A DNA stretch of 64,000 nucleotides. It comes from Mycolicibacterium lutetiense. GTDB taxonomy: Bacteria > Actinomycetota > Actinomycetes > Mycobacteriales > Mycobacteriaceae. The stretch lies in contig NZ_JAGIOP010000002.1 in the NCBI RefSeq assembly GCF_017876775.1, positions 2,604,001-2,668,000 on the forward strand. Reading direction: 5' to 3'. The notes under the pieces are model-generated. The model did not search any database. It saw only the letters and a list, made by a program, of their open reading frames with translations, and was not told where the DNA came from. Shown here one piece after another: positions 11,265 to 20,143 of this stretch; position 1 is the stretch's first letter, and every line of letters starts with the position of its first letter. The translations under genes were made by a program, and so were the position numbers.

Positions 11265-11267
11265 GCT

Positions 11268-12782
11268 GTGAGCATGTCATTGCCGCTAAACGAACTGAAG
11301 GACTGGCATAGCGAAATCGGTGACCTAGCGAAAGCTACACGCGAGGCCGTCGGTAACCACTCGAAGGCGGCTGAGTTCTACCGCTCACTGACCACTGCCT
11401 CAAGGTGGGAAGGCGAGGGAGGTGACGCGGCCAAGTCCGCGATGGGAGCAACCGCCCAAAACCACGAAGCCACAGCGGAGAATCTGCGCAGTGCAGCGGG
11501 GGGCATGGAGGACGCCACACAGGACGCCGAGGACATTTCGAAGAAGGTCAAGGCCATCCTCGACTATGCCGCCGAACAGCCTGCGGTCGAGATCAACGAG
11601 TCCACGAACCAGGTAATCCCTCCGGACACCAGCCATCTGACCGAGGAAGCCGCCGAGAAAGTCGCGTCGAAGGTTGCGGGCTTAGAGTCAGATATCGCGG
11701 CCGTCCTGGCAGATGCCGATTTGGTGGACGCCGACTTGGCGCGAGAGATCGCCACGGCCACAGGAACAACGCCGCCCGACGTAAATGATGGTGCTCCCAA
11801 TGCCGCCGGAAGGCCCGATGACCCTGCCGCAACCGCCCAGCAGTATGACCAGTCCGGGCAGCGCGCAAAGGACCAGGCCCTCGTCGACAAAGCCAAAGCC
11901 GAGGGCAGGACCTCTTCTTCGACCAGCTTCGAGGGCCAGCCGGGCCATATGAGCCGAGAGGAGGCCGAGGCGGTGGCCCGTCTGCGCGACTATGAAACCA
12001 TCTCCAACCCCACCAGCCACGCTGCTATCCATGGTGGCGAAAAGGCACGCCGCTTGGCAGCTGAACGACTCGATGACCACCGCATGTCGCAGTTCACCGG
12101 CCCCCTGGCGAAGGACACCGTTGTCGGCGGTGACGCCCGCACCCGCGCGCACGCCAGGCTCGAAATGCAACGCGCCTTCGAGAATGGCCAAGTGGCCGCG
12201 CATCCAGGGAGCATGACACCGGACGACGCAACCCGGCTAATGGACCGATTGGAAGTCGAGGGCCGCGCGCGTTTGCTGACTCAATTCACGAACGACCTGG
12301 AACATTTCGGGGTATCGCAGGACGGGGCCAAGGCTGCGGTTGAAGAGGTCAAGAACGGGAAGTCTCCCGATCAAGTCATCAAAGAAGCCACCGGAGGCCT
12401 TGCGACCCAGGCCAGCAATTTGGGCGAGGGCGCCAAAGCCCACGGTAACGCTATGCCGAGCGGCGAACACTGGGGCAAAGCCCCCGTGTGGTCACACGCC
12501 GATGTTGAAGCACTGAAAGGCTTCGGCTCGAAATTGGGCGCGGTCGGCACTGGCGCAGACGCTGTAATCACTGCAATCGATATTCTGCAGGGCGCACCTC
12601 TAGGCACAGAAGCCGCAGAATTCGGCGGGCGAACCGCCGGAACGATGCTCGGCGGGTGGGCAGCCGGCGCGGCTTGGGGAACACTCGTCGGACCCGAGGG
12701 CACACTCGTCGTTGGGTTCCTTGGCGCGCTTGCGGGCGGTATCGGAGGAGAAAAAGCTGTGGACTGGATGATGGGTAAATAA
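11268..12782 (+). CDS. WXG-type ~500-residue ESX-associated protein with glycine-zipper C-terminus
   Basis: 504 residues from GTG 11268 (ATG 11274 also possible). Residues 1-110 are a WXG100-like helical hairpin with Trp47-Glu-Gly49 in the turn (SRWEGEGGD). A long, charged, mostly helical middle follows. The last ~60 residues are a hydrophobic glycine zipper (GTMLGGWAAGAAWGTLVG, then FLGALAGGIGG), long enough for a membrane hairpin. The layout of an ESX export head, linker and membrane-active tail recalls WXG/LXG polymorphic effectors, but no known toxin motif was recognised. It lies between an EspC-like gene and a membrane protein gene; a role as effector is inferred. Confidence 0.65.
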   Translation: MSMSLPLNELKDWHSEIGDLAKATREAVGNHSKAAEFYRSLTTASRWEGEGGDAAKSAMGATAQNHEATAENLRSAAGGMEDATQDAEDISKKVKAILDYAAEQPAVEINESTNQVIPPDTSHLTEEAAEKVASKVAGLESDIAAVLADADLVDADLAREIATATGTTPPDVNDGAPNAAGRPDDPAATAQQYDQSGQRAKDQALVDKAKAEGRTSSSTSFEGQPGHMSREEAEAVARLRDYETISNPTSHAAIHGGEKARRLAAERLDDHRMSQFTGPLAKDTVVGGDARTRAHARLEMQRAFENGQVAAHPGSMTPDDATRLMDRLEVEGRARLLTQFTNDLEHFGVSQDGAKAAVEEVKNGKSPDQVIKEATGGLATQASNLGEGAKAHGNAMPSGEHWGKAPVWSHADVEALKGFGSKLGAVGTGADAVITAIDILQGAPLGTEAAEFGGRTAGTMLGGWAAGAAWGTLVGPEGTLVVGFLGALAGGIGGEKAVDWMMGK

Positions 12783-12786
12783 TCGC

Positions 12787-13500
12787 GTGTCAAATGTATG
12801 TATTGCAATCCTTATCACCGCCGTAGCGGTAGCGCTGATCCAACAGTTCTTCGACCACAGTCGCAGTTCTCAGCGCCGTATTTACTGGGGTAGCACCTGC
12901 TTAGGAGCTATCGCCGCGCTCCTCGCTCCCTACCCTGACTGGAAAAAAGGAGTCGGGGTTGCCTTGTTTCTCTTTGCCGCGATGGCGGCAGCTGCGTACG
13001 GCTACACCCCCTATATCAAGATCCGCGGCAAGATCTACGCACTCAATGCGGTCGACAGCCAGCCCGATCCAGAAGACAAACCCACCGAAACTGCCTTAGA
13101 CACAAATGATCACGGCGGGACCGATCCGACACCCGACTCTTACAGCGGCCTTCTAACAGCGCGAAAGATGTGGTGGGCACTCACAGCGCTCATGCTCATC
13201 GCCGCAATCAACGTCCGGATCTTCATCGAAAGTGGAGGCAAAGACTGGGCGGCGAGCGCAGCAGTGGTGGTGTTGATGATTTTCTTCGCGGTCGTCCTTG
13301 GACTCGGTGACGCCAGTTGGGGTTATGGAATCGCCCGTGGTCAAAAAATACAGTTCGCAATCGTAACAATCATTACAGCTGGCACATTTGCAATCATTTA
13401 CCTCGCCGCGTATTGGATCGGTAAGCGTAAACCAGTGCGGCGTAAGCAATCCATGGAGTACCGAGCGCACCCTCGGCACCAGCGAGGACCGGCGGACTGA
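12787..13500 (+). CDS. Polytopic membrane protein, possible partner or immunity protein of the upstream gene
   Basis: 237 residues, GTG start, 4 bp after the WXG-type gene. Five to six hydrophobic segments are visible: residues ~4-20, ~35-47, ~58-73, ~126-145, ~155-174 and ~188-210. Between the third and fourth is an acidic, Pro/Asp/Thr-rich loop, and the tail is basic. The family is not recognised. Tight linkage to a protein with a membrane-active-looking tail makes an immunity or receptor role plausible, but this rests on position only. Confidence 0.6.
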   Translation: MSNVCIAILITAVAVALIQQFFDHSRSSQRRIYWGSTCLGAIAALLAPYPDWKKGVGVALFLFAAMAAAAYGYTPYIKIRGKIYALNAVDSQPDPEDKPTETALDTNDHGGTDPTPDSYSGLLTARKMWWALTALMLIAAINVRIFIESGGKDWAASAAVVVLMIFFAVVLGLGDASWGYGIARGQKIQFAIVTIITAGTFAIIYLAAYWIGKRKPVRRKQSMEYRAHPRHQRGPAD

Positions 13501-13553
13501 CCAACGCGTCACCCCCTTCCGCGCCAAACTTGACACGTGTAAAGTTCGCCGCC

Positions 13554-14405
13554 ATGGACAACATCAGGGGCAAGACCATCGCGATCACCGGCGCCGCGCG
13601 CGGCATCGGTTACGCCACCGCCAAGGCCCTGCTGGCCAAGGGCGCCCGCGTCGTCATCGGCGACCGTGACATCGCGCTCCAGGAGTCGGCCGTCGTCGAG
13701 CTGACCAAGCTCGGCCCGGTGTCGGGCTACCCGCTCGACGTCACCGACCGCGAATCGTTCGCGACGTTCCTGGACAAGGCCCGCACCGACGGCGGCGGGC
13801 ACATCGACGTGCTGATCAACAACGCCGGCGTCATGCCGATCGGCGCATTCCTGGAACAGTCCGAACAGTCGATCCGGTCCTCCCTGGAGGTCAACGTCTA
13901 CGGCGTACTCACCGGCTGCCAGTTGGCACTGCCGGAGATGGTGAAGCGCCGCAGCGGCCACGTCATCAACATCGCGTCACTGTCCGGCCTGATCCCGCTG
14001 CCCGGCCAGGTGGTCTACGTCGGCGCCAAATACGCCGTCGTCGGACTGACCACCGCGCTCGCCGATGAGATGGCCCCGCACGGGGTCGACGTGTCGGTGG
14101 TCATGCCGCCGTTCACCAACACCGACCTGATCTCGGGCACCAAGTCCAGCGGGGCGCTCAAGCCCGTCGAGCCCGAGGACATCGCCGCCGCCATCGTCAA
14201 GACACTCAACAAGCCCAAGACGCACGTGTCGGTGCCGCCGCCGCTGCGCTTCACCGCCCAAGCCGCCCAGATGCTGCCGCCCAAGGGCCGTCGCTGGATG
14301 AACAGGAAGCTGGGCCTGGACAGCGTGTTCCTGCAGTTCGACGCGGCCAAGCGCAAGAGCTACGAGGACCGGGCCCAGTCGGCCCAGGGTGTCATCGAGA
14401 GCTAG
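13554..14405 (+). CDS. Short-chain dehydrogenase/reductase
   Basis: 283 residues from the ATG at 13554; the open frame begins earlier at a TTG without support. Classical SDR: TGAARGIG cofactor loop near the N-terminus, NNAGV after the fourth strand, and the active-site YVGAK (YxxxK) near residue 155, with the Ser in NIASLSG. The D after the second strand (VIGDRD) suggests preference for NAD(H). The substrate is unknown. The C-terminal ~60 residues are longer than in a minimal SDR and basic. It converges on the next gene with a CTAG stop overlap (14402-14405). Confidence 0.88.
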   Translation: MDNIRGKTIAITGAARGIGYATAKALLAKGARVVIGDRDIALQESAVVELTKLGPVSGYPLDVTDRESFATFLDKARTDGGGHIDVLINNAGVMPIGAFLEQSEQSIRSSLEVNVYGVLTGCQLALPEMVKRRSGHVINIASLSGLIPLPGQVVYVGAKYAVVGLTTALADEMAPHGVDVSVVMPPFTNTDLISGTKSSGALKPVEPEDIAAAIVKTLNKPKTHVSVPPPLRFTAQAAQMLPPKGRRWMNRKLGLDSVFLQFDAAKRKSYEDRAQSAQGVIES

Positions 14406-14821
14406 TCGACTGCGAACGTCGGCAGCTCGGCGCCGTGGCGGTAGCCCTCGATCACGTCGAGGGCACCGCCGAGCAATTCCTCATGAGTGAACTCGTAGCG
14501 CTCGACGCTGCCGACGAACACCACCCGCACGATCTCGCCGTCCTCGGCCGCATCCAGCCACAGTGAGGTCACCGGGACTCCGTCCGACACCGGAGCGCCG
14601 GACGGCTCGTAGAACCACACCGCGTAGTCGTCATTGGATTCGTCTTCGTCAAACGTCCAGCCGCGCGCGGTGATTCGCTCGTCGAACTCGGCCAGATCGG
14701 CGACGACCGCATCCGGGATGTCGGCCAGCTGATCGACTGCTTCCTGAGATATCCGATGCGTGTCACGGGTGGCCTGCCGCTTGCGGCGGCGGGCCTTCTT
14801 GGCGGCACTCTCCTTGGACAC
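14402..14821 (-). CDS. Conserved hypothetical protein
   Basis: 139 residues, GTG start. The N-terminal ~20 residues are highly basic (KKARRRKRQATR), the rest is acidic with a compact alpha/beta pattern (GWTFDEDESNDDYAVWFYEP, SLWLDAAEDGEIVRVVFVG). No enzyme motif, signal peptide or membrane segment is visible. It lies 13 bp downstream of metZ on the same strand and could be the last gene of the purT-metZ block. Function unknown. Confidence 0.7.
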   Translation of the reverse strand: MSKESAAKKARRRKRQATRDTHRISQEAVDQLADIPDAVVADLAEFDERITARGWTFDEDESNDDYAVWFYEPSGAPVSDGVPVTSLWLDAAEDGEIVRVVFVGSVERYEFTHEELLGGALDVIEGYRHGAELPTFAVD

Positions 14822-14834
14822 GCCCCACCCCCGA

Positions 14835-16049
14835 CTAACTCAGCGCCTGGTCCAGGTCGGTGATCAGATCCTCGGTTCCCTCGAGGCCGATCGAGATGCG
14901 CACGACGCCGTCACCCAGTCCGATCGCGGCGCGTCCCTCCGGACCCATGGCCCGATGCGTCGTGGTGGCCGGATGGGTGATCAGCGTCTTCGCATCGCCC
15001 AGGTTGTTGGAGATGTCGATGAGGCGCAGCTTGTCGAGCACCTCGAACGCGCGCGCCTTTCCATCGGCGGCGTCCAGCTCGAAGGTGATGACCGTGCCGC
15101 CGCCACTCATCTGGCGCTGGGCCAACTCGTACTGCGGATGCGACTTCAGGAACGGGTATTTCACCCAGCTCACCGAAGAGTGGCCTTCCAGGAACTCGGC
15201 GATCTTCTGCGCCGAGCGATTCGCATAGTCCACCCGGACATTAAGCGTCTCAAGGCCTTTCAGCAGCGTCCAGGCATTGAACGCGCTGATCGCCGGGCCG
15301 GTGTGGCGCATGAGCTTCTGCACCGGGCCGTCGATGTACTCCTTGTCGCCCAGGATCGCCCCGCCGAGCACGCGACCCTGCCCGTCGATGTGCTTGGTGC
15401 CCGAATACACCACCACATCCGCACCCAGCGGCATACCCTGCTGCAGCAGCGGCGTGGCAAAGACGTTGTCCAGCACTACCTTTGCACCGGCGGCGTGGGC
15501 CAGCTCGGACACCGCGGCGATATCCACCAGGGACTGCATCGGGTTGGACGGCGTCTCGAAGAACACCGCCGTCGTCGGCACGGACAGTGCCTCTTCCCAC
15601 TGCGCCAGGTCGTCGCCGTCGACGAACACCGTCTCCACACCCCAGCGCGGCAGGATCTCGCTACACACCACGAAACACGAGCCGAACAGGCTGCGGGCGG
15701 CCACCAGGCGGTCACCGGCCCCCAGCAGCGCAGCCAGCGAGGTGAACACCGCCGCCATGCCGGTGGCGGTGGCGAAACAGGCCGGCGCACCCTCGATGAG
15801 GCGCAGCCGCTCCTCGAACATCGAGATGGTCGGGTTGCCGTAGCGGGAGTAGACGAAGCGGTCGATCTCGCCGGTGAACGCCTTCTCCGCGGCCGACGCC
15901 GACTCGTAGACGTACCCCGAGGTCAGGTACATCGCCTCGGCGGTTTCCTCGAACTCCGAGCGCAGGATGCCGCCGCGCACACCGATGGTGGCCTGGCTGA
16001 CGCCCTCGGGCAGGGCAGCCGGGATCCGGACAGATGGGATGTCGGTCAT
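14835..16049 (-). CDS. metZ: O-succinylhomoserine sulfhydrylase
   Basis: 404 residues from the ATG at 16049, close to the ~406 of the mycobacterial enzyme. The open frame runs 62 codons further upstream but overlaps the rhodanese gene. PLP-dependent Cys/Met-metabolism family: YSRYGNPT, the PLP-stacking region FATATGMAAVF, and the Schiff-base lysine in YSGTKHIDGQGR. It makes homocysteine directly from O-succinylhomoserine and sulfide. The adjacent rhodanese-domain gene, 20 bp upstream and on the same strand, fits sulfur handling; the order metZ-rhodanese-(purT) is conserved in mycobacteria. Confidence 0.93.
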   Translation of the reverse strand: MTDIPSVRIPAALPEGVSQATIGVRGGILRSEFEETAEAMYLTSGYVYESASAAEKAFTGEIDRFVYSRYGNPTISMFEERLRLIEGAPACFATATGMAAVFTSLAALLGAGDRLVAARSLFGSCFVVCSEILPRWGVETVFVDGDDLAQWEEALSVPTTAVFFETPSNPMQSLVDIAAVSELAHAAGAKVVLDNVFATPLLQQGMPLGADVVVYSGTKHIDGQGRVLGGAILGDKEYIDGPVQKLMRHTGPAISAFNAWTLLKGLETLNVRVDYANRSAQKIAEFLEGHSSVSWVKYPFLKSHPQYELAQRQMSGGGTVITFELDAADGKARAFEVLDKLRLIDISNNLGDAKTLITHPATTTHRAMGPEGRAAIGLGDGVVRISIGLEGTEDLITDLDQALS

Positions 16050-16069
16050 GTTCTTCTCGACTCTGCGGC

Positions 16070-16483
16070 TCAACTTTGTTTCCAAGGCAAACCGACGGCC
16101 TTCCAGCCGGTCGCGCCCCGGTGACGGTTCTCGTCGAGGTTGCCCTCGAATCCGTCGAGGATGTTGTAGGACGGCGTGATGCCGACCGCAGTGGCGGCCT
16201 CGGCAGCGCCGATCGAACGGTTGCCGGAGCGACACAGGAAGACCACCGGACGCTCACCCGGCGTCACACCGGATGTCTGAAGATCGTCGACGAACGCATC
16301 GTTATGACTGCCGTCGGTCCGGTTCCACTCCACGTAGATCACGTCACGCCCGAGGCTGGTCAGATCCGGCGCGCCGACGAAGCGCCATTCGGCTTCGGTA
16401 CGACAGTCCACCAGCACGGCCTCGGGATTCTCGCTCAGAAGCTTCCAGGTCTCCTCAGGCGTGATGTCCCCTGCATAGCTCAC
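16070..16483 (-). CDS. Rhodanese-domain sulfurtransferase
   Basis: 137 residues. The GTG at 16483 is preferred because it overlaps the upstream gene's stop (GTGA) and has GGGAG about 11 nt before it; the frame is open 12 codons further. Single rhodanese domain with active-site loop FLCRSGNRSIGAA (CRSGxR). The family transfers sulfane sulfur through the catalytic cysteine. Placed immediately upstream of metZ, it probably supplies or traps sulfide or persulfide for homocysteine synthesis, but that link is inferred from position. Confidence 0.9.
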   Translation of the reverse strand: MSYAGDITPEETWKLLSENPEAVLVDCRTEAEWRFVGAPDLTSLGRDVIYVEWNRTDGSHNDAFVDDLQTSGVTPGERPVVFLCRSGNRSIGAAEAATAVGITPSYNILDGFEGNLDENRHRGATGWKAVGLPWKQS

Positions 16484-16944
16484 GGGCGTGAGTCTCCCAT
16501 ACCCGAACAGACGCGCCATTGGCCGTCCTCGAGCACAAAGGCCGTCTCGGTGTTCACCTTGGTGTCCGGTGCGTTGTCGAAGTGGTACACCACCGTCGCG
16601 GTGGCCTGATCACCCTCGACCTGCACAGCGGTGACGTCATCGACGTACCTGGCGCCCTGCTTGCCCACCGAATCACGCTGCCGGGCAATAAAATCTGCCT
16701 CGGTTCCGCGTTGCGCGGTGCAAGTGAAATCGGAGAATTCGCCGAAGTTTTCCCGCTGCAGCGCGTCGTTCTGGCCGACCGCCGCAAGGCTGACCTTCTG
16801 CTCCTCGCTCCGCCCGTCGTTGCCGAAGACGTTGAGCAGAATGACAATGATCACCACGACGACAATGACGGCCAGCGCGCCCAGGAAGGGCGCCATCGTG
16901 GGCCGATCCGCTGCGTCGTCAGCCTCGCCGGTTTCGTCAGTCAT
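16480..16944 (-). CDS. Membrane-anchored protein with extracytoplasmic C-terminal domain
   Basis: 154 residues. Acidic N-terminal ~17 residues, one strong transmembrane segment (FLGALAVIVVVVIIVILLNV, residues ~20-40), then a ~110-residue domain ending QWRVCSGM. Two cysteines (FTCTAQRG and WRVCSG) could pair outside the membrane. The tail resembles the lumazine-binding/NTF2-like domains of many mycobacterial secreted proteins, and the same layout recurs in the gene at 31579. It is translationally coupled to the rhodanese gene (4-bp overlap) and lies 6 bp after purT. Function unknown. Confidence 0.75.
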   Translation of the reverse strand: MTDETGEADDAADRPTMAPFLGALAVIVVVVIIVILLNVFGNDGRSEEQKVSLAAVGQNDALQRENFGEFSDFTCTAQRGTEADFIARQRDSVGKQGARYVDDVTAVQVEGDQATATVVYHFDNAPDTKVNTETAFVLEDGQWRVCSGMGDSRP

Positions 16945-16950
16945 CCCGGC

Positions 16951-18183
16951 CTACCACAGCTTGCGCAGCGCAGAGCCGACCCGGCGGGCACGGTCACGGG
17001 CGATGATCACGTCGGGCGCGGTCGCGAGGGCGACCCCCAGGCGCCGCGGGGCCTCCGATTCACCCGGACGACCGAACAACCGCACATCGCTTTCCGACGT
17101 GGCCAACGCTTCGGACAACACCGCGCTGATGTCGGCCGACGGCTCGCCGGCATCGGCCCCGCCGTAGCTGACCTCGGCGGCCGCCGGGGAGATCATGATG
17201 GTGTCCACCGCCAGGCCCAGAATCGCCCTGGCGTGCAGCTCGAACTCCGACAACCGCTGCGACCGCAGCGTCACCAGCCCGCTGTCGTGCGGCCGGATCC
17301 GGACGTCGGAGAAATACACGTCGTCGCCCTGGACCAGCAGCTCGACCCCGAATACCCCGCGTCCGCCCAATGCGTTGACGATCCGCGCCGAGATCGACTT
17401 CGCGGCGTCCAGCGCAGCGGGCGACAGTGGCTGAGGCTGCCACGCCTCCAGCACGTCCGTACCGACCTGGCGGTGCCCGATCGGCTCGCAGAACTGCACG
17501 CCCGGACCCGACGGCCCAGCCGTCCGCACCGTCAACATCGTGATCTCGTATTCGACCTCGACCACCGACTCGGCCAGCACCCGGTTCTGGGCGATGTGGC
17601 CGGCGGTGGTCGCCCGCTGCCAGGCCGGTTCGACGTCGTCGGATCGCAGCAGCACCGACTCACCGTCGCGCTGCGCACCCATCACCGGCTTGACCACCAA
17701 CGGGAAGCCGGCATGCTCGGCCACCGCGGTCAGCTCCTCGACCGACCCGGCGAACCAGAACGGCACCGTGGGCAGGCCCAACTCGTCCGACGCGAGCCGG
17801 CGCAGGCCTTCGCGGTCCTGACTGAGCCGGATGGCGCGCGGCGTCGGCAGAACCTCGATGCCGCCCCGCTCGGCCACCGCCACCAGGGCGTCGGCGGCGA
17901 TGACGCCGGACTCGGCCACCACGTAACGCGGCTTCTCCCGCTCGATCAGCGCGGCGAGTTCCTCGGCGTCGTTCATCTTGATCACCGCCGAGCGGTCCGC
18001 GACGCCGTGCGCGGGTGCGTAGTACCGGTCCGCGGCCACCACGACACCGCCCAGCCGCTGGAATGCCAACGCAAGCTCCCGGCTCAGCTCACCCGAACCC
18101 AGCAGCAACACCGTCGCCGCGGGGTCGGTGGGCCTGTCGGTGCCCTGTTCATCGGTCTGCGCGTCCTCAATCGATTCACTCAT
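16951..18183 (-). CDS. purT: Formate-dependent phosphoribosylglycinamide formyltransferase
   Basis: 410 residues from the ATG at 18183 (a GTG-type start three codons upstream is possible). ATP-grasp enzyme: an N-terminal nucleotide-binding fold (LLLGSGELSRELALAFQRLG), the central ATP-grasp domain (FPLVVKPVMGA, GHRQVG) and metal ligands in VELLV...DVRIRPHDSGLVT. It makes FGAR from GAR, formate and ATP, the folate-independent route in purine synthesis. First gene of a run through the membrane protein, rhodanese and metZ, all closely spaced. Confidence 0.92.
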   Translation of the reverse strand: MSESIEDAQTDEQGTDRPTDPAATVLLLGSGELSRELALAFQRLGGVVVAADRYYAPAHGVADRSAVIKMNDAEELAALIEREKPRYVVAESGVIAADALVAVAERGGIEVLPTPRAIRLSQDREGLRRLASDELGLPTVPFWFAGSVEELTAVAEHAGFPLVVKPVMGAQRDGESVLLRSDDVEPAWQRATTAGHIAQNRVLAESVVEVEYEITMLTVRTAGPSGPGVQFCEPIGHRQVGTDVLEAWQPQPLSPAALDAAKSISARIVNALGGRGVFGVELLVQGDDVYFSDVRIRPHDSGLVTLRSQRLSEFELHARAILGLAVDTIMISPAAAEVSYGGADAGEPSADISAVLSEALATSESDVRLFGRPGESEAPRRLGVALATAPDVIIARDRARRVGSALRKLW

Positions 18184-18207
18184 CGCACACACCAGCCTGC
18201 CAGATCG

Positions 18208-18510
18208 TCACCCGACCCGATGGTCGATATAGCACCAACGCCAACTCTCACCAGGTTCGGCCGAACGCATCACCGGATGACCGCTTTGCTGAAAGTGCCT
18301 GGTGGCATGCTGATGCGGGCTCGAGTCACAGCAACCGACGTGACCACACGTCAGGCACATCCGTAGATGCGCCCAGTTGCTCTCGCCGTCTTCCTCACAT
18401 TCCTGGCATCGTCCGGGGGTCACCGGAATCGGCTCGGCGACCTCGGTGTTCAGATGCTCACAGGTGCGAGGCGCCGGATTCTGCTCACGCCGACGTGATC
18501 TCCTCAACAT
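18208..18510 (-). CDS. UBP-type zinc-finger protein
   Basis: 100 residues from the ATG at 18510. Nearly the whole protein is a ZnF-UBP domain: CEHLN, CQECEEDG, LRMCLTCGHVGCCDSS and PHQHATRHFQQSGHPV supply the Cys/His ligands. In eukaryotes the fold binds ubiquitin's C-terminal glycines; in bacteria its ligand is unknown. It is divergent from the antiporter gene, 43 bp between starts. Some bacterial CPA1 antiporters carry the same domain fused at their C-terminus (established for the family; not re-checked here), so the two products probably work together. Confidence 0.85.
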   Translation of the reverse strand: MLRRSRRREQNPAPRTCEHLNTEVAEPIPVTPGRCQECEEDGESNWAHLRMCLTCGHVGCCDSSPHQHATRHFQQSGHPVMRSAEPGESWRWCYIDHRVG

Positions 18511-18553
18511 GTTGATCAAGGATAGGCACGGCACACGAAGGAGGAACGACAAC

Positions 18554-20143
18554 GTGGGTCCCTCACTCCTGGCGGCCCTGGTCGCCGCAATTCTGCTGGC
18601 CGCCGTGGCCCGCCGGTTCGACGTCTCGGCGCCGTTGGCGCTGGTGGTGGCCGGTCTGGCCGCCAGCGCGCTGCCCGGCTTCGACGATGTCCATCTGGAT
18701 CCCGAGCTGGTGCTCTTCGTGATCCTGCCGCCGCTGTTGTGGTCGGCGGGCCTGGAGAGCAGCTACGTGGCCCTTCGCCGCAACATCCGCCCGATCGGGT
18801 TGCTGGCGGTCGGGTTGCCGCTGGCCACCACGTTCGCCGTCGGCATCGTCGCGTTCCACACCGTGCCCGAACTCACCGTTGCCGCGGCCCTGACCCTGGG
18901 CGCGATCGTGGCCCCACCCGACGCCGTGTCGGCCACCGCCGTCGGCCGCAGGCTCGGACTGCCCCGACGCACCATGACGCTGCTGGGTGGGGAGAGCCTG
19001 CTGAACGACGCCACCGCGCTGACCGCCTACAAGGTGGCACTGGGGGCTGCCATCGGCACCGCCGCCAGCTGGGGCAGCGGGCTGGGCACGTTCGCCCTGG
19101 CCGCGGTCGGTGGTGTGGTGGTGGGCTGGGTGGTCGGCCTGGTGGTGCACTTCATCCGCACCCGGCTCGACGACCCGCTGATCGAAAGTGCGATCGGCCT
19201 GGTCGCGCCGTTCTTCATCTACCTGCTGGCCGAGGAGGTCCACGGCTCGGGCGTGATCGCCGTGGTGGTGGCGGCGCTGCTGCTGGGCCAGCGCGCCACG
19301 CAGGCCGGCTACGCCACGCGACTGCAGGACAATGCGGTGTGGAAGGCCGTGCAGCTGATCCTGGAATCGTTCGCCTTCCTGCTGATCGGGCTGCAACTGC
19401 CCAAGGTGATCGGCGAGCTGGCCGGAATCTCGGCCGCCACCCTGGCGATCTCTTCGGCGGCCGTGCTCACCACCGTGATCGGGGTGCGGATGGTGTGGGT
19501 CTATGTCTCGATGTATCTGCCCCGATTGCTGTCCAAGCGGATCCGCGACCACGAACCCGAACCGTCCCGGGCGCAGGTGTTCATCGTCGCGTGGGCGGGT
19601 ATGCGTGGGGTCGTGTCGTTGGCCGCCGCGTTCGCCGTACCCGCCACCACCCTGGCCGGCGATCCCTTCCCCGGCCGCCCGCAGTTGGTGTTCCTCACCT
19701 TTGTGGTCGTGGTCGGCACGCTGTTGCTGCACGGTTTGACGCTGCCCTGGTTCATCCGGGTGCTCGGGGCGCAGGGCGACGAGGCCCACAGTGACGCCGT
19801 CGCCACGGCTGCGGCGCAGGACAAAGCGGCCCGGGCCGCCGCCGAGCGGCTCGACACCCTGATGTCCGAACAGTCAGCCACCGATGTGCCCGAACGCGCC
19901 GGCGACGTACTGCGGGCGTGGAACACCCGCCGCCGCAACGCCGCCTGGGAGCGTTTGGGCCGCGACGACGCCGACATCGGTGAGAGCCCGACCTCGGCGT
20001 TCCGCCGGCTACGCCTGGAAATGCTTGCCGCCGAACGGGACACGTTCATCGCCGAGCGTGATGCGGGACATATCGACGACGAGGTTCTGCGTACTGTGCT
20101 GCATGGGCTCGACTTGGAAGAGGCGACACTGAATCGTGATTAA
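18554..20143 (+). CDS. CPA1-family Na+/H+ antiporter
   Basis: 529 residues from GTG 18554, behind the strong AAGGAGG at 18538-18544; an in-frame ATG upstream overlaps the zinc-finger gene and is rejected. About 12 membrane segments, with the ion-binding region GAIVAPPDAVSATA and GGESLLNDATAL typical of NhaP/YjcE-type exchangers and WAGMRGVVSLAAAFA in a late helix. The final ~120 residues are a charged, helical cytoplasmic tail (ERLDTLMSEQSATDVPER). Last codons overlap the downstream transporter by 8 bp, so they are co-translated. Confidence 0.92.
   Translation: MGPSLLAALVAAILLAAVARRFDVSAPLALVVAGLAASALPGFDDVHLDPELVLFVILPPLLWSAGLESSYVALRRNIRPIGLLAVGLPLATTFAVGIVAFHTVPELTVAAALTLGAIVAPPDAVSATAVGRRLGLPRRTMTLLGGESLLNDATALTAYKVALGAAIGTAASWGSGLGTFALAAVGGVVVGWVVGLVVHFIRTRLDDPLIESAIGLVAPFFIYLLAEEVHGSGVIAVVVAALLLGQRATQAGYATRLQDNAVWKAVQLILESFAFLLIGLQLPKVIGELAGISAATLAISSAAVLTTVIGVRMVWVYVSMYLPRLLSKRIRDHEPEPSRAQVFIVAWAGMRGVVSLAAAFAVPATTLAGDPFPGRPQLVFLTFVVVVGTLLLHGLTLPWFIRVLGAQGDEAHSDAVATAAAQDKAARAAAERLDTLMSEQSATDVPERAGDVLRAWNTRRRNAAWERLGRDDADIGESPTSAFRRLRLEMLAAERDTFIAERDAGHIDDEVLRTVLHGLDLEEATLNRD

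Noticed and set aside
11268..12782. Assignment of the WXG protein as a PPE-family protein
   Set aside because: There is no Pro-Pro-Glu near residues 8-10 and no SVP or PPW motif. Only the WXG-type hairpin is supported.
14760..16124. Open frame of 454 codons antisense to metZ
   Set aside because: Composition-driven shadow of metZ, with no recognisable domain or RBS.
16519..18366. Open frame of 615 codons antisense to purT and the membrane protein gene
   Set aside because: Same kind of shadow. purT motifs on the minus strand are complete.
18563..19789. Long minus-strand frame across the antiporter gene
   Set aside because: Gln/His/Arg-rich shadow; the plus strand has the antiporter motifs.
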